In this document: positions 13,301-25,100 of the stretch, one piece after another | How positions within the stretch are numbered: position 1 is the first letter of the stretch | Layout of the letters: each line of letters begins with the position of its first letter | The notes under the pieces: model-generated | Database searches by the model: none | The model's input: only the letters and a program-made list of their open reading frames with translations | Told to the model about the DNA's origin: nothing | Translations under genes and position numbers: made by a program | Origin: Oasisia sp. SBJ-2009 | Lineage: Eukaryota; Annelida; Polychaeta; Sabellida; Siboglinidae | Length of the DNA: 64,000 bases | Assembly: GCA_964017155.1 (NCBI GenBank) | Contig: OZ024854.1 | Span: forward strand, 51,997,596 to 52,061,595 | Direction of reading: 5' to 3'

Positions 13301-16084
13301 TGATCTCTTGAGACTGTTGTGTTTGTTAGGATCCGGAACTTGTCCTGTTGGTGGTGCATGAAGTGATCTCTTGAGACTGTTGTGTTTGTTAGGATCCAGA
13401 ACTTGCCCTGTTGGTGGTGCATGAAGTGATTTCTTGAGACTGTTGTGTTTGTTAGGATCCGGAACTTGCCCTGTTGGTGGTGCATGAAGTGATCTCTTGA
13501 GACTGTTGTGTTTGTTAGGATCCAGAACTTGTCCTGTTGGTGGTGCATGAAGTGATTTCTTGAGACTGTTGTGTTTGCCAGGATCCAGAACTTACCCTGT
13601 TGGTGGTGCATAAAGTGATCTCTTGAGACTGTTGTGTTTGTTAGGATCCAGAACTTGCCCTGTTGGTGGTGCATGAAGTGATCTCTTGAGACTGTTATGT
13701 TTGCCAGGATCCGGAACTTGTCCTGTTGGTGGTGCATGAAGTGATCTCGTGAGACTGTTGTGTTTGGCAGGATCCAGAACTTACCCTGTTGGTGGTGCAT
13801 GAAGTGATCTCCCAGACAATGCAGCAGTGGCAGACAGCTGAGTTCTACGATGTAGAGGTTGCCATCACACTTCTCTACACCCTCGGTGAAGCCATCCCTG
13901 TGAGTGTCTCCACTACTGTCAGTTATCATTTCTAATCACTGTCGCATGTCGATTTGATAAGGTTTAGTTTTGTCAGTGCTTTTTAGGTCGTTTCAACCTT
14001 TGCTGATTTTGCAACTAATGTTTGTATCATATCAAACATATCTTGTGCTGAGAACTGCCCAAATATATATAATATATGTGACGTGTTCTAATGAAATGAG
14101 TCGTATGTCAAAAAAATTGAGTTAGTCACACCATTGGAAAGAATATGTATTAATCTTTCTAACGGTGTAAAAATTATGGACATATCTCTCACACAGCCAA
14201 AGTTATTGGATGCTGAACATGCCTAGGGTAGAAAGTTTCAAACGGAGAAAAACGAACTTGAAGTTCGCGGTCAAGTAAGCACACGGTTGAGTACATTGTC
14301 GATCTAAAATCGGCCGTTTTGCTTCTATTACTCCATTTCATACATTCGAAATAAACTCCAAAGGCATGTTCGCTGTCGAGGATATATCATGCTAACTGTG
14401 TACTGAAATTATTACAACATAATCCGAGTATTTAACAATATTTTGTAGCAGCGACCCGATCGATTCCACGTTGTTTACGCTAGCGAGAGCGCACTGCGCC
14501 TGCGCGGGCAGCTGTAAGCCAATCAGCGGCGTCTAGTGACGTTTATTCACAGACAGGACATTCATATTAAGCGCTATTATTAGCTAACACTGACGTCAGT
14601 GGGAATTTCTACTAAAAGAATCCGAAAGAGGGCACCATGGGCTTTCTTGTAGTACCAAATAGTCCGCCATGCGTTGAGGGAACCCCGAAGAATGCGGTAT
14701 TAAACTAGTGCGATTTATCGGTTCTGTTTTACGAAATTCATGCGTGAAATGTTACGTAGTGTGTCTAAAAAGGCTATAAAATGTACTAAATAATAATATA
14801 AACGAGAAATAAGCTTTGCCAATGGACAAAAAAGATACCAAAGTATACTTTGGTGACAAAAAGTCGAAATCGGCGAAAATCATCGTTGCATGTTTATGCG
14901 GTGTTTTCTCGAAATCAAGTTCCCTGACATACGACTCATTTCGTTAGAACTAGGGGTGGGACGATACATATTTTAAATTTTCGGTTCGATTTTCGATATT
15001 TGACCCACGGTTCGATATATTCACGATACTTTTCACAACCACGCCACTTATCACACAACATTTTTAATGAACAATTTTAAGTGCAGTACAGTGGAACCCC
15101 TCATTTAAGACCGCCCCCCCCCCCCAGATCAGAGTGGGATGGTCTTAAAAGAGGGGTGGTCTCTCGTGAGGGGTTTGCAACATTCAACAATAGGGGGCGC
15201 TTACAATGACTAACATCAACACTAGGGGGCGCTTACAACCACTAAGTAGTAAAATACACCAAATAAAAAGGAGAAAATAATAAATGAGAAAACATAAAAA
15301 TTATTTAAAAAAAATATGTATTCTGTTTATTTTATGTGTGACACGTTTCAGTATAAGTTTACTTTTGAATTGTTTTTTTTTTATAAATAATATCTGATAA
15401 AGAGTATTCTCATTTTGAATTATTTTTTTAATAATATTTGATATAAATACTATTCTCAGTTAATTTATTTCAAATTCGGTCTGAGGGGCTAAAAAGTGCT
15501 GCCACCTCACGGCATCTGAGTAATCGCACCACGGTCGCCATTTTGTTTTTCTTTCCAGTGCCGCAAAACGATCTTTTACTTTCTGATCTAATCATGAAAA
15601 CGACCTCGTACAGCCATGACACTTCCTCTCTAATAACTCATATTACATATACATACGCTAGGTCATAAAATTAAATCATTTAAATTGCTGTGACGAATAA
15701 TATTTACAAAACAAAATCGTGCTAAACTAAAGTCGACATCGCCGGCGATTGTCACGCGAAGCCTAGGCAGTAGGCGTAGATTACCGTGGCGTTACGTCGA
15801 TATTTTATCGCGGTGTCGCTAAATCTGCATTCCGGTTTTATCCTAAACTAACCTAATATTTAGCCTAAGTTTCTAAACTTTAATCGTACACAAGTTTCTC
15901 AGTGGTGGCCATGTTCGCCATGTACGGAAACACCGTTTAGGCGATGACGATGTGCCATTTTTTTTTATCAATATCGGGGAAAACCGCGGTACGCAAACTG
16001 ACGACGGTGCACCGAACCGTGAGCCTTAAAACCGCGAATACCGTGAACCGCGATTAATCGTCACATCCCTAGTTAGAACACGTC

Positions 16085-16137
<53 letters not shown>

Positions 16138-19100
16138 ACTCATGTAAGTATATTAAATGTTGGTAAGGTCACAAGACATTAAAGCAATATTATTTATTGT
16201 CATTCCTTTGTTGTTATCATGATGTTGTTTTGAGAAGTACTTCACTAGTTGTTTCCACTCATATTTGTGGTGTGAAATATTTGTTAATAATTACAAAAAT
16301 TCGGGTTAATTTCTTCCCAGACTTCACATGGACAACATTTCAGTGGTGATCCATCGAAGGGTTCTGCTCTACAACAGATGCTTCGAATCGTAAGTATATG
16401 CCTATGTGCTCTATAACCGTTTACATGGTTGCCACTGGTCAGGGAAAAGTCAGGGAATTTTGTGCTGGGTTAGGGAAATTTGAGATTTTGAGAAAAGTCA
16501 GGGAAATACAGGAAAATCCCTTGAAAGTCTGGGAAATTTGACTTTCTCATGTTATACGCATAACGCTGCGATGTCGAGTACTCGAATTCATTAAGCGTAA
16601 CGATCCCGTGAAACAATGTTGATACCACAGACATATGCTGTTAAAATGTGGATACCATACGTTCTTCAATTGGCTCATATAGGGTAAAGAAATTCAACTA
16701 GGCAATCTGAGTGGGCATCGAACACTGATTACATTTTGTAAGTTAATTGCTAATTATATGTACATCGTGCATACATTTTCATGATTATTCAGCCAGCATG
16801 GTCAGGGAAAATGAAACTTTCAGTCAGGGAAAAGTCAGGGAATTTTGAAAGCTTCCATGAGTGACAACCCAGGTTTAGCAAAAACACACCAGAAATGTTT
16901 CATATGCATAATTAGATGTGCAAACACAATTGCCGTATTCAAAAATTGAGGCCTGTTTATATCATGGGAAATATTATATGAATTATTGGTGACATCCAAT
17001 ATAGAAAATTTCTTTGCCTTTTTTGCAACTGAAGCTGTTTAAAATGGTCAGTATGTAAATTTAAATTAATGCAAATATAGCATCCCCCATCTGAATGAAT
17101 AACTTTCTTGAGTCTTTCCGCATAAATAGATATAATTTATTGTTCCGTTGAAGTTATTCCTGCCTTTTTATTTAATCTTTGTTGATATAAGATTGTTTGG
17201 AAAAAAAGTTTGTTTTTACCTAACTTTGCTTTCTATATGATGCACTTGTTCAGTGCAGCGTCAGTGTGTCTGTGACTGGAGTACAGTCAATGACAGGTGT
17301 CACTCTGTGTCACTTTATTCTAGATGTTGAACAGTGAGGTGAGTCGTTGCCGTCACTGGCCCGTCACTCTGCAGTTCTTTGAGACAATCGTTCGATATGA
17401 CAGATTCTTCAACCTCGAACCACAATACATCCCTAACGTTCTGGTAAGTACACTGCCGTGACATTTTCTTTTACACAACTTCATTATTTTGTGACTATTT
17501 ACATGTGTAACTTTACATATTTGTTATTCACTGAAAAATGTAATGTCTCGGATATAATTATATATAACAAACTTTCATTTGTCACATTGAAATAAGTGAC
17601 TGTTATAAATAATTGCGTGCGTTGACTACCTACAAGTTATTATAGCAAATAAATTATTTTGTTCTCAATAATTGCATAGTTATTATAAAAACAGACATCA
17701 AATAAAAAAAAAAATTCTGAGATATTACTGATTCAATTATACTTATTAATTAAACACTTTGCTACAGGATAAAATTATTGTAAATGAATTGCCTCCCAGC
17801 TGTGGAATCCTCCTTCTATCATAAAGTAACTTACAAAACAATTGAAGCATACAACAATGTTTAGGTTGTGTTCAACGAATATTGGGCAGTCTGTGCTGTT
17901 TGTGTTTAGATCGCGTTCCTTGATGAGAGAGGACTGCGCAGTCATAATCCACACCTCTGTAGCAGGGCCGCATATCTCTTCTCCAAATTTGTCAAAGCCA
18001 TCAACAAGTAAGTGCTCTTTGCTGTTTACCCCTTTACCCCACCTCATATGTACCTCACATGGTTTATGCCACGTATGGACACTTAGAAGCTAGACTTAGA
18101 ACAGAAGAATTCAGAAACATTATTTAAAAAAAAAACTATGGGCACAGTTAAAAAAAATGCATTATGGGATAGTATGGGTACAGTTAAAATTATGCATATA
18201 ACAATAATGCATTTCTTAGTAGCATCCAGACGTTTATAATTCCTATGGACACATTCACAAACCCTATCATGGTGACATCATCGGTACAACTGAACACCCG
18301 GTAGTGATACCACTTACAACCGATATAACTGCATGAATTATCATTACATCTGTTAAGAATCACAGCTTGATCTGTCTGTTGTTGCACTGTCTGTTGCATC
18401 CATTCCAGGCAGCACCTGCAGGACTACCTGGACAACGTCTTGACCCGCATGCAGGACCTCCTCGTGGTCAACTCACCCAGCAATGGAGTCGGGATCTTCC
18501 TGCAGACAGACGACCAGTTGTTTATCTACGAGACTGCCAGTATCCTCATTGTACAGAGCCAGTTCCCTGCCGAGGTAATGGTTTCCTTTGTCTGGCTCTC
18601 AAGGTCCATGCAGGGCCTTGAAGGTCTTGAAAAGCCTTGAATTTGATTGGACCAAATTCATAGTCTTGAAATCCTTGAATTTTACAAAGTAGTCTTGAAA
18701 AGCCTTGAATTTAATTGTGGTCAGTAAAATATTGTTTTGGCTCCATTGTTCTGACAACTAGCAGCCGGAAAAGGAAAAGCCTATGCAAAAAAAGAACTTG
18801 TGCACATTGAGCAATCAGCATTTCATTGAGGTCGGCACCATTTGTTTCTTAGTCGATGACATTTTTTTATGTTAACTTAATTTACTGTGCTTAAAAGTAC
18901 ATATGTCGTTTAAACAGTCTTGAATTTCTATTTAAAATAGCCTTAAAAAGTCTTGAATATCCTTGAATTTCAAATGTCCAGATGTGTACGGACTCTGGAC
19001 TCTCTGTGTCCCAGCAAAAGCTAACATTGTAAAACTCATCTAGTACACATTGTCAGGACTGCGCTGTATGTCCACTGGGCCAGATTGTTAAAAAAATTCT

Positions 19101-22100
19101 TATATAGCGCAGTATCCAGTCCTCAGGACCGTTCAAACCGCTTTACACTTTACTTCCCTGACAGACCTGTTCACTCAGACACCATCTCGGCTTCTCTGGG
19201 AAGCATCCAGCTATATGCTACATTTAAAGCGCGAAGGCTGCTCGTACACATATCCATCACTGTCTATAGCCAGGTACGCATTTATACAGCTGAGTGAACT
19301 GGAGCAATGCAGAGTGAAAAAACTTGCTCAAGGTTTTAACACCGCAGCACAGGATTCGAACCCGGGTTCTCGTAGTCGAGAGTCTGAAGCTCTACCCTTG
19401 AGCCATTGCTGCTACTAAGTATGATGGATATGGAATATTAGTTGGCGTGATTTTTAAAAGTGTAGGGCAGATGTCCACGAGTGTAGATTTTGCTGTTCAG
19501 TTGCACCTAGCAGGGCACCTCGGTATTACAGCCACACTGCAATTAAGGTCACCTTAGGGCAGTCCCAATTTTTTTTGTAATGGTAAGTCACTGCCGCTGA
19601 TATATACTGACGGTGGTCGTAATGTGTTTGTGATGTTATCGTTGTCCTGTCTGGAAGCCTCCTTTTTCTGCCTATTGTCTGGGATGAAGTTCAATTTTAA
19701 TGCCATTATTTGAATGCAAATACAGCTAATGAGAATGTGTTTTGTTTTCTAATGTCCTGTAGCTTTTTGTTCTGTTTTTTTCCTGTTTTCCTAACCAGTT
19801 ATTTGTTATTTTGCCTATACTGACTTCACAAATTAGGGAACAGACAATATGGTGGCAATACTATAATGTTATGCCAATGCCTGATTTGCACAGTACCATT
19901 AAGACAAATTCAGATTTGTTTAGAATTTCAAGTAGTATGTATGAAATTTTCAGGTCATTAAATTCATCGTCTGATAAAAAGAAATCTGTGTCGTTGAAAG
20001 TAGTGAATTGTCTTGTTTGCATTGCAGAAGAAACAGGCGTTGATGAAGCAGATGCTCGTACCAATCGTCACCAAGTTCAACGATTTCCTGCAGAGAATGT
20101 CGACAGAGACAGACGAGGCAAAACAGCTCGAGTACGCCACCTGTCTCAGCAATGTCATGGCGTTTGCAAGGTGACTTATTTAGTTATTTAATCTTTAATA
20201 AAACTATTTGCCAGGATTGTATATTATTGCAACATCTTGATGGTATGTCACGAATATGTTTGTGTGACACAACAACGTGTGAGATGTCTGAGAAAACTGC
20301 ACGTATTATATAAAAGAACATTTACAAATGGATAAATACAGACATGCTGTATTTATTAATCGCTTCCCCCAACAAGGTATAACTAGTACAATATTATGAG
20401 TTGTTAATAATAACATGGAAATACATCTTTATGCAAGGAACAACACGGACACAAGTGTAGATATGAAAGAGGCCAAAATTATGACGTTTGTTTATTACAG
20501 GGAAAAAGAGTGCCTTATTTGGCATAATAGTTTAAGCAAAAGAAATATGGACTCAGCCTCCCGAGGCCAGGTTGATGACTGAGCACATACGAGTCTCCTG
20601 GCCTCAGGCTGCTAGAGCCCACATTTCAACATATAAAGCAGTAGCGGTATTCATAGAACATTGGAAATGAACAACATATAATCACGCAGAGCTTGTTACG
20701 TGTTAATTAGTTCAAAGCCCACATGATTAAGTAAAACATGGTTTCTGAATACCAGGCTACCTGCTGCCTAAAAACTATGTATACAATTATACTAGTCCCA
20801 AATGTAGGGGTATTTCGCCACACGTATGTATGTATGTATGTATGTATGTATGTACGTATGTATGTATGTGTGTGTATCTACCTGTTGTACACATATACAT
20901 GTATGTATGTATGTGTATCTACCTGTTGTACACATGTATGTATGTATGTGTATCTACCTGTTGTACACATATACATGTATGTATATGTATCTACCTGTTG
21001 TACACCTATACGTGTATGTGTATCTACCTGTTGTACACATACATGTATGTATGTATGTATGTGTATCTACCTGTTGTACACCTATACATGTATGTATGTA
21101 TGTGTATCATCTACCTGTTGTACACCTATACATGTATGTATGTATGTATGTGTATCTACCTGTTGTACACCTATACATGTATGTATGTATGTGTATCTAC
21201 CTGTTGTACACCTATACATGTATGTATGTGTATCATCTACCTGTTGTACACCTATACATGTATGTATGTATGTATGTATGTATGTACGTACGTACGTACG
21301 TACGTACGTACGTACGTACGTACGTACGTACGTACGTACGTACGTACGTACGTACGTACGTACGTACGTACGTACGTACGTACGTACGTACATACATACA
21401 TACATACATACATACATGTATAGGTGTACAACAGGTAGATGATACACATACATACATGTATAGGTGTACAACAGGTAGATACACATACATACATACATGT
21501 ATAGGTGTACAACAGGTAGATACACATACATACATACATGTATGTGTACAACAGGTAGATACACATACACGTATAGGTGTACAACAGGTAGATACACATA
21601 CATACATACATGTATAGGTGTACATACATACGTACGTACGTACGTACGTACGTACGTACGTACGTACGTACGTACGTACGTACGTACGTACGTACGTACG
21701 TACGTACGTACGTACGTACGTACGTACGTATGTATGTACACCTATACATGTATGTATGTATGTATGTATGTGTATCTACCTGTTGTACACCTATACATGT
21801 ATGTATGTGTATCTACCCGTGGTTACAGCCGAGCGAGCAAGGGTTTCTCGAGCCAACAGACGATGAAGCAGTGTGGGTGTGTGGAGGCGTACACGGAGAC
21901 CCTGCGTGTCTTCCTCCACGCCCTCAACACCCCCACCCAGCGCCAGCTCGTGCACACGGGCGTACGTCAGTTCCTCCATCGTATGGTCGTGTGTCTGGGC
22001 ACAGAGGTCTTGCCGTTCATCCCCATCGCCATCGACAATCTGCTGAAGAACGCCGACGTACGCGAACTTCACGACTTCGTCCCTCTCATCAACCAGGTCA

Positions 22101-25100
22101 TCAGCAAGTTCAAGGTCAGCAGTGTTTGAAAAAATCGCCGTCCCCAAATCAGATCCGGGAGTTTCGCTTCGGCTTTGTAAAGGGCGATTTGTAGTTAGTT
22201 TGTCATAGATGTTTTGGCACTGGAATAAATTAGTGCTTGATATTCTTATGTCTTATGATATGAAAGTCTCTTGAAATGTGTCATTAAAATGTTTAACCTT
22301 TGAATAATAACATATAATGGTGTGAATGTTATTAATTAATCTTATGACATTCTCCCATGTTTGACATTTGTTGCTTGTCCTGTTCAGTGACCTGGTGGTT
22401 GTATATGTTGACCTCATTAGTTCTGTCATTGTTAGATGTCACGTAACTCTTATTATGGTTAAAAACTTGATTTGGAATAGGCAGCTTGTAGCAACAATTA
22501 TTCCATCCGTCTACAAATTGTATTTTGAAACATGCAGTTCTTCCCTCAAGAGCAACATTATTATTTAATCCACTTGATTTATAGTTTGTTTTCCTAAATA
22601 AGATTTAACAAAATTGCCACCTAGAGAATCACCTGTAGATGACAGGTGGACAAGGAAGCCCTTTGGCTTATCAAGAGTCCAACCTATTTATCTAAATGTA
22701 CCCCGCCCTTCTTAGGTATATGTCGATTTTATGTTTAAACACAATAACCATCGTAAACAGTGATTGTTGTCTCGTTTCAGAAGCACATTGCGCCATTCCT
22801 CCAGGAAGTCTTCATGCCGATCGTCACCGCCATCTTCCAAGTGCTGCTGACGCCGGTGGACGAGAGAGATCAGGTGGCCGCGGTCGAGAAGCGCATGCTA
22901 CAGCGGGGATACTTCAGCTTCATTGCCACCCTCGTCAACAACAACGTCACCGAGGTTCTAAGCAACCAAGGTACGTCTGCTTTCGACCTCTACCCCATCC
23001 GCGAAGAGGTGTTCCTTGGTAGTGAGACAGTTTTTTTTTGGTTTGTTTTCTCATAATTTCTGGTGTCTAAACCACCTTGTCGATGCCCCCTTCTCTTGCC
23101 ATCTACTCGTCTCATAATCCTGCCAGGTTTCTTCACACAGTTGTCAACTTCTCATATATCTTGGTTGTAATCTTCCACTTCAAAGGCGTCTTCTCTTATT
23201 ACTGTAGCTGTTCTCACATGTGTTTTATTTGTTTCCAGCACATGTTAACAAAACTTGCCAGCATCTTGAAATTTGAGTTATGTCAATCGTTTGTTCAGTT
23301 CATCTGTTCGTTGCTTGTGCATTATCCTTAACATTTTGCCAACAAACACCTATTTTAAGAATTGCTAAAAGGTTGCCATGTAATGACAGTAATACTATAT
23401 TCATTCATAATGTCATTGCATATTAAATACTACATGTCTCTCCATTCACCTGCAGACACTGCCAACTTCCAGCAGGTACTGCTGACACTGATTCAGGGGG
23501 CGGTTGAGATTCCCGACCCCCAGGGCCAGAAAACTTGCTTCAACATTCTCAAGAGACTTGTGGAAGTCTGGGGTGAGACTCAGCTTACCACAACTTACCA
23601 CACTATTGGTGTTATATTTAAAGAAATACGTAAAATTGTAATTGTGTAAACCACGTTTGTTATCGTCAACATTCCTGGATAAAAATATTGTAATATGTAA
23701 AATTGTAATTATGTAAACAGCTTTAGATATTGTCAACATTCTTGGATAGAAATATTGTTCTTGTGCTTTATGAATCTGCGCTTTGCTATTGGTTTTGTCA
23801 GTGTTTTATACATAAGCTGTGTAGGTTCCCTTGTTCTTGAATTAATACTTTAAAATATTGATAGTTGTCCAGATAGATAATCATATGGTAGGTAGCTGTT
23901 ACAACACAGTACGTGTAAACAACATAAAATACTAAGTATTAACTTTGTGCTTAATAGGTGTCATCTACAATTGAACGTGTACTACGACATTTCATGTAAC
24001 TGATATTTTACAATTAGTATACAACCTTTGGTTTGACACCCTTCCATTTACCATTTATGAGTTGGAAACTGTTGACAACTGTAGGCGAAAGTTTACACAA
24101 AAGGGGGGAAATTGGGATAAAAGTACTATGAGTTTTGTTGTCATCTTGTTCTATGCCTGTACTACTTTACTGCTGCAGCCAACCAGAAGTCTCCACTAGC
24201 CGGATTCAACGAATTCATGTATAAGAACATAGTTCCTGCCTGTTTCCTGGCCCCCATGAAGCCGACCTTTGACATCGCCGATGCTCAAACTGTGTTGGTA
24301 GGTACAAGTGACAAACACAGGGGGCTGTGTCAGAACGAGTGTGCCATTGTCTGAAGCTGTTGGTAAAATATCTTATTTGTAGTGGCATATTTACATGTAC
24401 ATTGAACAGTTTTAAATCTATGTAGCCAGTGGTTATTAATAACAATGCATGCATTTGTTAAAATCATTGAAAGAATAATTTTTTCTCGCAAGATGTTGAT
24501 TTGAATTTGTGATAAAATTATTGATTGGTTTGTCTGGTGGTTTCACTCAAACTAAATGCTATTTGTGCGATATAGTTAGTAGGTATTAAATTAATAGAAA
24601 AGCTAAACCGTGCAGAATGATTCAGAAAAAATCAATGAAATAAACTTGTTTTAAGTGGGATGTTCTCAGTCATTGGCTCTGTTTCAGACCCTGAATGAAT
24701 GTGCATCATGCCTGAAGACAATACAGGAACAGAGAGTGGGTAGCCCACATGTCTTTGTGTGTTTTTGCCGGGACTTATCATAAACTTTGACACCACCAAC
24801 AATGTCTAACAAAATATGAATCTATTATATTAATTAAAAATGAATTTCAAACTTAATATTAAAAAGAACTGTTATGTGGAAACCTTGGAAGTTTGTTATT
24901 TGTATTGTCTGTCAGTGATTTCCACAGTCGATATTATCACAGCAGCGCATTAATAACAAAAATGTGCCACCATTGTACGCTGAGGGTAATCTAATTTATG
25001 GGGTGAATAATTGAGCAGGAGGTAGTTTACTTTTCTGTCAAATGTGTATTTCTTGCAGGAAAACTAGTTAACACCATATGTTCATGGTACTTCTGTATCA

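Noticed and set aside
12214..13929. 571-codon minus-strand frame of MHHQQGKFWIL repeats
   Set aside because: It is open only because the repeat unit is 63 bp (divisible by three). It is antisense to the XPOT array and exon 12 and has no splice or codon evidence of its own.
19330..19418. A true tRNA gene on the minus strand
   Set aside because: A and B boxes and a partial acceptor stem exist, but the anticodon and T arms do not fold properly and the sequence continues into a SINE body found elsewhere.
20738..21749. Several frames on both strands rich in MYVC and RTYV
   Set aside because: Translations of the TATG/ACGT microsatellite complex; all six frames are open.
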